In this document: piece by piece, positions 35,163 to 43,137 of the stretch | Numbering within the stretch: position 1 is the stretch's first letter | Layout: each line of letters opens with the position of its first letter | Source: Sedimentisphaerales bacterium | Lineage (GTDB): Bacteria; Planctomycetota; Phycisphaerae; Sedimentisphaerales; Anaerobacaceae | Reading direction: 5' to 3' | Assembly (NCBI GenBank): GCA_016932835.1 | Contig: JAFGCD010000125.1 | Span: 1-49,819 of the forward strand | Length of the DNA stretch: 49,819 nt | Position numbers and translations under genes: made by a program | Notes under the pieces: model-generated | The model's database searches: none | Told to the model about the DNA's origin: nothing | The model's input: the letters and a program-made list of their open reading frames with translations, nothing else

Positions 35163-37322
35163 TTACTTCCAGGCCGATCGCAGTTCGTAAACATCGAGCG
35201 AATCGATTTTGGTATTGCCGTTTTTCGTGAATACTTCGATTTCTGTGTTGTCGTCCGGCAAGATCACGCCCATCGGCATATAAACTCGTCCGCCATTAGC
35301 AAATATCTCAATCGATGTCCTATCGACGAGTATCTCCATGCGAATCTTCCCGCCAGCGGGTTTCAAGAAGGCTTTCTTATCCTTACAAGAAATCTCCTGC
35401 TTTTGGGCATCGTATGTAATCGCCCGGCCGCGAATTACAAACCCGAATTCAGTGGCACCGCCAAGGTCAAATTGGACGATAATGTGGAACAAGTCACCTT
35501 CGATACCCGACAGCGGGTTCTCGCGGGGTTTGAGTATCTCATTTTTCACCGTGTGTTTCCCGGCGTGGAGCATGTCAAGCTCTTCGACAGGTTCGGCGAA
35601 CATTCGAATCCCTTCGTCGGTAGTTCGCAGCGTAAGCTCGACGGGAAAAAGCATCTGCTGGTTGAAGGGCATACCCGGCATGGCGACCCGTCCCCAGGCG
35701 ATTTGAATTCTCCGTCCGTCTTCTTGCGGGATATTGTTGAATGTCTGCGATGCGTAGAAACAGTTGCCGTACTCGAATTTTATGCTTTCGCCTTCTTTCT
35801 TGAATTCCCTACCGTCGAATTGCCCTATCAGGTAATCTCCGCTTGCTCCGTAGAGGACCCATTTGCGGTTGTTCTGATCGCCGTCAACGGCCAGCTCGAA
35901 CAATTCCGGGCATTCATGATAGCACTTGATATCGCTATGACGCTGCCAGTCCTTGAGGTCCTTCGAGGAAAAGAAGGTCATCGTATTGTCTTCGATGTAC
36001 AGCACCATCACCCATTCGGCGGTCGGTTCGTGCCAGATTACTTTCGGGTCGCGATTGCCGCCGTTGATATGTTTTATGATGGGATTATTCTCGTACTTCT
36101 TCCAGGTTCTGCCGCGATCGTTGCTGTATGCAATCGACTGGGTGAAGGGCTGCCCGGCGGATTCGGCATTGGTCCCTCCCGCGGAGGTATAGAAGCAGAC
36201 AATGGGTTTCTCATCGCCGGTCTGGAAGCCGGCGGTGTTTCGTTCATCGACGACAGCCGAGCCTGAGAAGATGGTTCCCAACCCATCCGGATGAATTGCA
36301 TCGCCGAGTTCGGTCCAGTGTATGAGGTCTTTGCTGACGGCATGTCCCCACGTCATATTGCCCCAGTTCCAGCCATAGGGGTTGTGCTGGTAGAAAAGGT
36401 GGTACTCGCCCTTGTAGTACACCATGCCGTTCGAATCGTTGTTCCATCCGCGGCGCGACGTGAAATGGAACCGGGGGCGAAGTTTTTCTTTGTAGAGATT
36501 CTCGCCGCCTTTGATAGAGTTGCTCTGAACTGCTGAAACAAGCCCCTTGGAATTTCGACCGAGCGACTCGGCCTTTAGCGTGACCTCCCTGCCCTTGAAC
36601 TCGCTCAAATCCAGAACGACCCAAAAATCGGGCTCGGCGTCTGCCAGCTCGATATCGAAATCACGGACTACCCGCCCGTCGCAAATCAGCCTGAATACCC
36701 TCTTTGGTGCGCCGTTTTTCACGGGCAGGTTCAGGTATCTCTTTTTGACGACAAACTTTCGAGTTGTTTCGGGCTTTTGGATCGGGCTGTCACTCTGGAT
36801 GATATGGTCGATATTTATGTGTCCCCAGCCGCCCTTTTTGCGGTCGATGATCTCAATTTTCGCGCTCTTTCCGACGAGGTCGGCAACATTCCAAGAATGC
36901 CAGTCGAGTTGCTCGGAACCGCCGGGACGGTCATTCGGCCCGGTCGCGGTGCGAACCGTCTTGCCGTCAACGACGAGGTTGATGCACGTATTTTCCGGGT
37001 CTTTGCCCCCTCCTATCAGGAAGTGGATGAAACGCCGCTGAATTCCGAAACTCGGCGAAACAAGCGTGCCGGTGGTGTCGTCTCCTTTGTAATAGGAATT
37101 GACGAGACCGCGACCTTCGTATCCGCTGACGTTCATCTGATTCGGGAGTGTCCCTTTTACCGGGGCAGGACCGAAGGCCTCGCCGGTGACCTGCCAATGG
37201 CCATAATCCTCGCCCTCGAAATCCGCAATCAGCAAATCCTTAGTCTTCGATTCCGGCGCGGTCGCCTGCCCATTGGCACAGCCGTAAAGCCCTATCATGA
37301 TACAAATCAGCCAGTTCTTCAT
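35163..37322 (-). CDS. GH32 fructan hydrolase (levanase-like) lipoprotein
   Basis: This 719-residue exported lipoprotein has its lipobox at LYGC (C15). Residues 30-270 form beta-sandwich regions ahead of the GH32 five-blade propeller. The catalytic motifs are D296 in WNNDSNG (the nucleophile motif, with Ser where Pro is usual), RDP with D425 (transition-state stabiliser) and E470 in HECPE (acid/base). The C-terminal beta-sandwich (about 560-719) completes the family layout. It likely hydrolyses levan, inulin or sucrose-type fructans outside the cytoplasm. I chose the ATG at 37322 because the lipoprotein signal starts there with AAGGTGG upstream; the ATG at 37370 would add a polar extension. 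Confidence 0.9.
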   Translation of the reverse strand: MKNWLICIMIGLYGCANGQATAPESKTKDLLIADFEGEDYGHWQVTGEAFGPAPVKGTLPNQMNVSGYEGRGLVNSYYKGDDTTGTLVSPSFGIQRRFIHFLIGGGKDPENTCINLVVDGKTVRTATGPNDRPGGSEQLDWHSWNVADLVGKSAKIEIIDRKKGGWGHINIDHIIQSDSPIQKPETTRKFVVKKRYLNLPVKNGAPKRVFRLICDGRVVRDFDIELADAEPDFWVVLDLSEFKGREVTLKAESLGRNSKGLVSAVQSNSIKGGENLYKEKLRPRFHFTSRRGWNNDSNGMVYYKGEYHLFYQHNPYGWNWGNMTWGHAVSKDLIHWTELGDAIHPDGLGTIFSGSAVVDERNTAGFQTGDEKPIVCFYTSAGGTNAESAGQPFTQSIAYSNDRGRTWKKYENNPIIKHINGGNRDPKVIWHEPTAEWVMVLYIEDNTMTFFSSKDLKDWQRHSDIKCYHECPELFELAVDGDQNNRKWVLYGASGDYLIGQFDGREFKKEGESIKFEYGNCFYASQTFNNIPQEDGRRIQIAWGRVAMPGMPFNQQMLFPVELTLRTTDEGIRMFAEPVEELDMLHAGKHTVKNEILKPRENPLSGIEGDLFHIIVQFDLGGATEFGFVIRGRAITYDAQKQEISCKDKKAFLKPAGGKIRMEILVDRTSIEIFANGGRVYMPMGVILPDDNTEIEVFTKNGNTKIDSLDVYELRSAWK

Positions 37323-37433
37323 CGAATCCACCTTCTTTAGATATGCAGTGCAATTGCCATGAAGGCGCATTTAACACGAAAGAAGCGTGTCGGTAAAGGG
37401 TTTTCCGGCAGGCTGATGCGGAGTGGTTTCGGC

Positions 37434-37450
37434 GGCCCCAATCTGGGGCG
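37434..37450 (-). terminator. Possible stem-loop after the S9B peptidase gene
   Basis: GCCCCA (37435-37440) and TGGGGC (37444-37449) form a 6-bp stem just beyond the peptidase stop codon on the minus strand. There is no T-tract, so this is at most a weak terminator or a transcript-end structure. Confidence 0.3.
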
Positions 37451-37455
37451 CTGCG

Positions 37456-39738
37456 TTACTCGGGCCCGGCGGGCAGATGCTCTTTCAAGTACCCGGTCAT
37501 CAGTTCGTAAAGATGGCGGCGGGTATTCTCGCCCTGATCGATACTGTGATTGCGATTGGGATAGGACATCATCGTGAAGTGCTTGTTGTGCTCGATGAGC
37601 TTGTTGACGAGGGCCTCGCAGTTCTGGTAGTGGCAGTTGTCGTCTGCGGTGCCGTGGATGATCAACAGGTCGCCCCGTAATTGGTGGGCGAAGTTTATCG
37701 GCGATCCGTTGTTGTAGCCCTGCTCATTATCCTCCGGCAGTCCCATATAGCGCTCCTGGTAGATCGTATCGTAGAATCGCTGGTCGCTGACAAACGCAAT
37801 GGCTATTGCGGTCGTGTAGATTTCAGGATAGCGGAATATGGCGTTGAGGCTCATGGATCCTCCTCCGCTCCAGCCCCATATTCCGATGCGTTCGGGGTCG
37901 ATGTAAGGCCTTTTTTTTATGATTTCCCTTACGGCGGAGGCCTGGTCGGCGGGGGCGATAATGCCGATTTTCCGATAGACGCACTTTCGCCACCATCTAC
38001 CGCGAGGCGCCGGAGTGCCGCGGTTATCGACGCTCATCACGATATACCCCTGCTGGGCGAGCATCCGATGCCACAGATACTTCTGCCCGCCCCAGTCATC
38101 GGTGACGGTCTGACCGGCAGGCTCGCCATAGACATAAAACAAGACGGGGTATTTCTTTTCGGGGTCAAAGTCCGGGGGTTTGATACACCAGCCGTCCAGC
38201 GTCACGCCGCCTCCTATGTCCACCCGGAAGAACTCCTCGTTACCCTTCTTGAGCTTTCCAAGCTTTTGGCGAAGCTCGGCGTTGTTCACCAGGGTTTGCA
38301 CGCTTTGATGGTTCGGCAGGGACACTACCTCAACCGCAGGGGGAGCGCCGAAGGCGGCATACCGGTGAAAAGCCCACGCTGCGTCATCCGATATGTCATA
38401 ACCGTGGGCGCCGGCCTGCTCCGGCGGCGTCACCCGCTCGACCCCGCCGCCGGCGTCGAGCGGCGCCCTGTAGAGATACCGCTGGGTTGGGTTCTGCGGC
38501 GAAGCAGTGTAATATACCCAACCGCCCTTCTTATCGACGGCCCCGAGGGTTATAACATCGGATTGGCCGGGTGTCAGGAGCTGCGTCCGGCCGTCGGTAC
38601 ACGAAACCAGATACAGATGCCTCCAGCCGTCGCGTTCACTTAGCCAGAGGAAGCTGCGTCCTTCATCAACCCAGTCGATATCACCAGGCGCGTCGAGCCA
38701 GGCATCGTCGCGCTCGGTCAGCACATTGTGCATTCGTCCGTTGCGCGTATCAGCCAGTATTACCTCATTGGTATTCTGCAATCGGTTCATGCGCTGAAAG
38801 ACAATGGTTCTGGAGTCACCGGCCCAGGCCATTGTCGGAATATAGTGCTGCCGTGGGTCGCCCTGCGGCGAGAACCATCGCGTTTCCCCGCCTCTGGAAC
38901 TGATTACTCCAATGCGACAGGCCGGGTTCTGCCGGCCGACCTTTGGGTAACGAAAACTGGTAATCTGCGGGTAGAGCGAATCGGTATAGTTTATCAGGTG
39001 AAACTCCCCCACTCCTTCGGTATCGAACTGCCAGTAGGCAATCCACCGCCCGTCCGGGCTCCACCGGAATGCGTCACGCAAGCCGAATTCCTCCTCGTAC
39101 ACCCAGTCTGAAGTGCCGTTGATGATGGTATCCGAAGCGTCTGTTGTTAACTGCCTGATCCGCATGGCCGGGATATCTTCAACATATATATTGCCTCTGC
39201 AGACATACGCAACCTGTTTGGCATCGGGGCTGAACTTTGCAAACATCAGGCCGGCCGGCGCGAATTCCTCGCCCAGTTTGCTCAACCGGCCCCCATCCAA
39301 ATCCAGCACCCAGTAGTCGCCGCGGGTATTCTTTCGCCAGACTTGCTCGGTATTTGTGAAGATAAGGACCTTGCGGGCGTCCTTCGAGAAGCGGTAATCC
39401 TCTATCTCCAGCGGCTGCGTTCGGCCTTTCGGCACGAGTTGCGAAGCGGTAACCAAGACGCTGCGCACCCCCGTCTGTGAAATATATCTCACAATATCCT
39501 GACCATCGACGACGGACGATTCCTCCAAGGCGGTATATCCCGATCCGTCTTCAAGCCACTGCGTCGGGCCTAGTTCCTCGGCTTCGAACTCCTTTGCGGT
39601 GAATATACGCTCGAGAGTCAGCAGGTCTTCACCCGATGCCTGCTCGGCGACCGAGTCGGCTGCAAGCACCGGGACAAAAATCACACACCAGGACAGCAAC
39701 CCAGCCCAACCTGCTATTTTTCTCGCATGTATCATCAT
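37456..39738 (-). CDS. S9B dipeptidyl-peptidase IV-like serine peptidase
   Basis: This 760-residue protein has a signal peptide (about 8-27), a DPP IV-type beta-propeller (about 60-480) and a C-terminal alpha/beta-hydrolase peptidase domain. The catalytic triad is readable: S624 in GWSGGG, D699 in HGTADDN and H731 in NRNH. These match the DPP IV order, so it probably removes dipeptides, usually X-Pro or X-Ala, from peptide N-termini in the periplasm. The Glu motif needed to bind the peptide N-terminus may lie in DWVYEEEFG. Its role among glycosidases may be processing of glycoproteins or proline-rich peptides. It is 133 bases from the GH32 gene. Confidence 0.92.
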   Translation of the reverse strand: MMIHARKIAGWAGLLSWCVIFVPVLAADSVAEQASGEDLLTLERIFTAKEFEAEELGPTQWLEDGSGYTALEESSVVDGQDIVRYISQTGVRSVLVTASQLVPKGRTQPLEIEDYRFSKDARKVLIFTNTEQVWRKNTRGDYWVLDLDGGRLSKLGEEFAPAGLMFAKFSPDAKQVAYVCRGNIYVEDIPAMRIRQLTTDASDTIINGTSDWVYEEEFGLRDAFRWSPDGRWIAYWQFDTEGVGEFHLINYTDSLYPQITSFRYPKVGRQNPACRIGVISSRGGETRWFSPQGDPRQHYIPTMAWAGDSRTIVFQRMNRLQNTNEVILADTRNGRMHNVLTERDDAWLDAPGDIDWVDEGRSFLWLSERDGWRHLYLVSCTDGRTQLLTPGQSDVITLGAVDKKGGWVYYTASPQNPTQRYLYRAPLDAGGGVERVTPPEQAGAHGYDISDDAAWAFHRYAAFGAPPAVEVVSLPNHQSVQTLVNNAELRQKLGKLKKGNEEFFRVDIGGGVTLDGWCIKPPDFDPEKKYPVLFYVYGEPAGQTVTDDWGGQKYLWHRMLAQQGYIVMSVDNRGTPAPRGRWWRKCVYRKIGIIAPADQASAVREIIKKRPYIDPERIGIWGWSGGGSMSLNAIFRYPEIYTTAIAIAFVSDQRFYDTIYQERYMGLPEDNEQGYNNGSPINFAHQLRGDLLIIHGTADDNCHYQNCEALVNKLIEHNKHFTMMSYPNRNHSIDQGENTRRHLYELMTGYLKEHLPAGPE

Positions 39739-39921
39739 CTTCGCCCGCTAACAAAATCACAAATATCAACAGTAAGGGTCTCCGAGATGATACCGACCAT
39801 TCAGACAGACATCCAGCCTTTTCCTCCCAGTACATCCGGCAGTGGATAGAATGTTCTTCACAACAGCCGAGACGCAGGAGACCAACCCTGCACACAGCCG
39901 AAAAAGAAGCTCGCATTCGGC

Positions 39922-42759
39922 TTAGTCGGCAATGTACTGTCGAAGCCAGTTTTCACAAAGCACCGCCAAGTCTTCTTCATCTATTATGCCGTCGCCAAAA
40001 GGCAGCGGCGATGTGTCCAGGGATGGTTCATCCTGCTGCCAGTATCGCCCCAGCTTGCAGAAATCAGCAAAAGCAACCTTTCCGTCATCGTTAAGGTCGC
40101 CGGATGCCGTCAGCAGGTACCACATAGTCCCGTAGGCCGGCAGTATTTCCAGAACCGTCCGGCCGTCTTCGACTGTCACCGGCACGTCGAATTTAACGGT
40201 CCCGTCAGGCGCCAAGGCATAGCACCTAAGTCCTACAGAGGGCAATCTTATTACGGCGGAGACCAACTCGATTTGCACCGAAGCCTCTCCCCAGTTGGTT
40301 CCCACGGTTGTTCTGTCCTCGGAGAATATCATCGCTGTGTTTTCGCATCGGCCACAGGCGGTTATCAGCATTTTCTGCCTTGCCGGAACAGGCAGCTTAA
40401 TACAATCCGGCTGTAAGGACGTTATCGTAACGGCAGCATAGTTCGGCTCAGTGACTTGTATGCTGTTGCCGCTTGCGGAGGCGAATTTGTCTCGATGACC
40501 GATGTACACCCAGGCCGATTTCCCCGTGGCAGAATATATTCCTTCGCCATCGCCTCCAATATCCCACCCCAATAATGTCGGTGTTTCCCGATCGGGCAAA
40601 TCAATGCTGCCGGTCTCATAAAGAGTATTTGCAATCTGCTTATCAAGAAAATCCACGCGCTCGAATCCGGAATTTTCGGCAAGAACATCGAACATATCGC
40701 CGTCATGGTCGAGATGCAACAGGGCGACAGACGCCAGGTCTTCCGGTGAGTCGGCCAAGCCGATGTAATGATAATTCCGGCCGACCGGTTCAATCCCGGC
40801 ATATCGAAATATTGCGGCTCCGGCCGAGACAAAGCCCCACTTCGCAGGATTGTGAAGAATATCAAAAAATCCGTTAAAATAATTGTCATTCCAGTCGCTG
40901 GAACTGTGTGTGTAGGCATAAATCCACAAGCCGTCCCAATCCTGAGCGGCAGCGAAAGAAGTAATCATCGGCACGCACGCCGCCTGGCTATCCAGCGGTG
41001 CGGCGTGGTTATATTCACTGACCGTAAAGGGCTTGCCGGGATACGAAAAACCTTTCCCAAGGCGGCATGCGGCAAGGGCAAATAACGGCGCTTCATCGAT
41101 ATAATCCGTCATCGGCTTTTGGCGAATGTACCAGTCCTCGGGGTCCCAGGGCGTTCCAGGAAATCGCGGATGCTGCCAATAGGCGTGAGCATCGATGAAA
41201 TCCATATCGCTCTGGGCATACATCCCCAGAGGCCCGAATACGATTGTTCCGGTAACAAGAGCATCACATCCAAGGTCATCCTTTATGTAACTTCGCATGT
41301 CGTCGAAATACGCCTTTTCCGTCTCCACCAGGAATTTGAGGCGGTCAATTCGACGATCCTGCACTTCGCTATCAACGAACAAGCGAACAGTGCCTGCCTC
41401 GATGGATTCGTCCGGCATAAGGCCTGTTTGTCCACCTGTGTACAATTGCACATTTGTCAAATAGAACGTGGTCGTATCACCTCCGCCGAAGCTGAAGGTC
41501 ACTCGTCCGTTAGTATCATCCGAATTCGCAACGAATCCGTAACTGTAGCTTTGCCATTGGTCTTCTATCTCTACGGTCTGATAGAGACCCAGATTGCTCC
41601 AAGGGCTGTGCTCCTGCATGACATTACACCATATCGTACGGGGCTGCTCGGCTGCGGCCTCGAAACTGAGGGTATAATACTGACCTTCGACGATTTGCAG
41701 GTTCCTCTGTTTAAGCTGCAGGTGCCAACTGGTGTCGTCGGTCACATCTATTACAAAGCGAGCGGCGGTTTTCGCCTGATATTCCTGCAGGGTAAACGAT
41801 GCCTGGCAACCCTCATGCTCTTCCAGATACCATTTATCGTCGGAGCTTACTCCGGGATCGTTAAAATGATCCTCGAAACTCGTCAGGACATTCTGCCCCG
41901 GCATCTCCACATTGCGATTCCATGTAATTCTCAGATTATTGGTATCACCATATTCATCCTGGAGCCAATCGTTATATATCTGCTGCAATACGTCCGCATA
42001 GAAGGTTGGCAGATTTCGCAGGGTGTCCATCGATCCCCACATGAAGAAGCTATCCTCATTTGTTATCTCAACGAATGCGACGGCGGGGTCTTCGGCGTAT
42101 CGCAGGCCCCGGTATGGGTTCACGTGATCGAGCATCTCACGTGCAAAATCCTTCTGGGCCTGAACGAGCGCCGGCGTAAAGATTCCTACGATCTTGTCGT
42201 AGCTGCTGTCGGATTCGGGCAAACCGAGGTACTGGCTGTGTTTTCTGCCGACATGGAGATTGAGGTTTATAAATATGCCTTTGGCGGCCAGTTGGGCGAT
42301 ATAGTAATCAAGGCGGTCCATGGCTTCAGGGTATATAGTCTCTCCGTTTGCAGGATGCCAAAGACCGCTTGGATATCTGGATGTATCCATATGGTGACAG
42401 CGAACAGAGTTTATTCCCGCCGCTGCGAGCCGGTCTGCTGAAACGGCTGCATCGTCATGGGTCGGGAAATTGCCCCCGAAGGAAAAATTCACCCCCCATA
42501 TCTTTATTCTCTTATCATCTCGATAGAACCGGTCCGCTACCGCGGTGATTCTGTTTCCGGCTTCATCGGTTCCAATCGGCTGATTTTCGATCGCTATAAC
42601 AGAATCGGCATTCTGCTGAGCGGGTATGACAAACGCGGTCCAGCCGGGCCTGTACGCGCGCGAAGTCGTATTTGTGTCGATATCGCCCGGGATTTTCTCT
42701 GCAAGAGCAGTTGTGAGAATTGATAATGACAGTAATAATGTCAGTATTCTTCGTTTCAT
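39922..42759 (-). CDS. Exported GH5-like glycosidase with nested CBM and dockerin-like tail
   Basis: This 945-residue protein has a signal peptide (about 1-20) and a cellulase-like TIM barrel. The acid/base is probably E235 in EITNED and the nucleophile E582 in TVSEYNH. Between them, residues 292-445 look like a carbohydrate-binding module of the CBM4/9 type, inserted inside the barrel. A beta-rich region (about 640-880) follows, and the C-terminus (about 885-945) contains two calcium-loop-like repeats, GDLNDDGKVAFADF and FGDGIIDEEDLAVL, typical of type I dockerins. The linkage hydrolysed is unknown, but beta-linked glycans are likely. It is divergent from the GH2 gene across a 378-base gap. 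Confidence 0.82.
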   Translation of the reverse strand: MKRRILTLLLSLSILTTALAEKIPGDIDTNTTSRAYRPGWTAFVIPAQQNADSVIAIENQPIGTDEAGNRITAVADRFYRDDKRIKIWGVNFSFGGNFPTHDDAAVSADRLAAAGINSVRCHHMDTSRYPSGLWHPANGETIYPEAMDRLDYYIAQLAAKGIFINLNLHVGRKHSQYLGLPESDSSYDKIVGIFTPALVQAQKDFAREMLDHVNPYRGLRYAEDPAVAFVEITNEDSFFMWGSMDTLRNLPTFYADVLQQIYNDWLQDEYGDTNNLRITWNRNVEMPGQNVLTSFEDHFNDPGVSSDDKWYLEEHEGCQASFTLQEYQAKTAARFVIDVTDDTSWHLQLKQRNLQIVEGQYYTLSFEAAAEQPRTIWCNVMQEHSPWSNLGLYQTVEIEDQWQSYSYGFVANSDDTNGRVTFSFGGGDTTTFYLTNVQLYTGGQTGLMPDESIEAGTVRLFVDSEVQDRRIDRLKFLVETEKAYFDDMRSYIKDDLGCDALVTGTIVFGPLGMYAQSDMDFIDAHAYWQHPRFPGTPWDPEDWYIRQKPMTDYIDEAPLFALAACRLGKGFSYPGKPFTVSEYNHAAPLDSQAACVPMITSFAAAQDWDGLWIYAYTHSSSDWNDNYFNGFFDILHNPAKWGFVSAGAAIFRYAGIEPVGRNYHYIGLADSPEDLASVALLHLDHDGDMFDVLAENSGFERVDFLDKQIANTLYETGSIDLPDRETPTLLGWDIGGDGEGIYSATGKSAWVYIGHRDKFASASGNSIQVTEPNYAAVTITSLQPDCIKLPVPARQKMLITACGRCENTAMIFSEDRTTVGTNWGEASVQIELVSAVIRLPSVGLRCYALAPDGTVKFDVPVTVEDGRTVLEILPAYGTMWYLLTASGDLNDDGKVAFADFCKLGRYWQQDEPSLDTSPLPFGDGIIDEEDLAVLCENWLRQYIAD

Positions 42760-43137
42760 TTTCTGCGCTTCTCACTCCGGCGTTTCACACCCACTGCCTG
42801 CGAGGAGAATTGCCGGTCGATTGTTCTGCTTAACACTCCTGAGACACAGCATAACATATATTGGCGGATTTATCAATATACCGGGAACTTGCGGACAGGC
42901 TGCCGCACACGGCCGGGCGGAGGCGGAACCCGGAAACAATACTGAAATATGCTAAGGCAAGTGTGTCCGGCAGACACCAAAAAGCCGGAAATCCGATTTT
43001 TTTACGCGTTTTCGGTCTGCCGGAACCGCTAAGGATATTGAACAGAAGCAGGTTGTTCGATTAGGATGGTGTAATACGACATGCAAAAGGACGGTCAGAC
43101 GAATAGGCCGAAGCAACAGAAGCAGGAAAGGATTGAT
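42760..43137. other. 378-base divergent gap with an inverted repeat
   Basis: It separates the leftward GH5-like gene and the rightward GH2 gene and should contain both promoters. I found one perfect 10-bp inverted repeat, annotated separately, and no convincing open frame. The GH2 frame opens at 43081 but its signal peptide begins at 43138. Confidence 0.5.
42966..43024. repeat. 10-bp inverted repeat in the GH5-like/GH2 gap
   Basis: TCCGGCAGAC (42966-42975) and GTCTGCCGGA (43015-43024) are perfect reverse complements separated by 39 bases. The spacing is about four helical turns centre to centre, so it could be paired operator half-sites or a hairpin. It lies about 115 bases upstream of the GH2 start. 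Confidence 0.5.
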
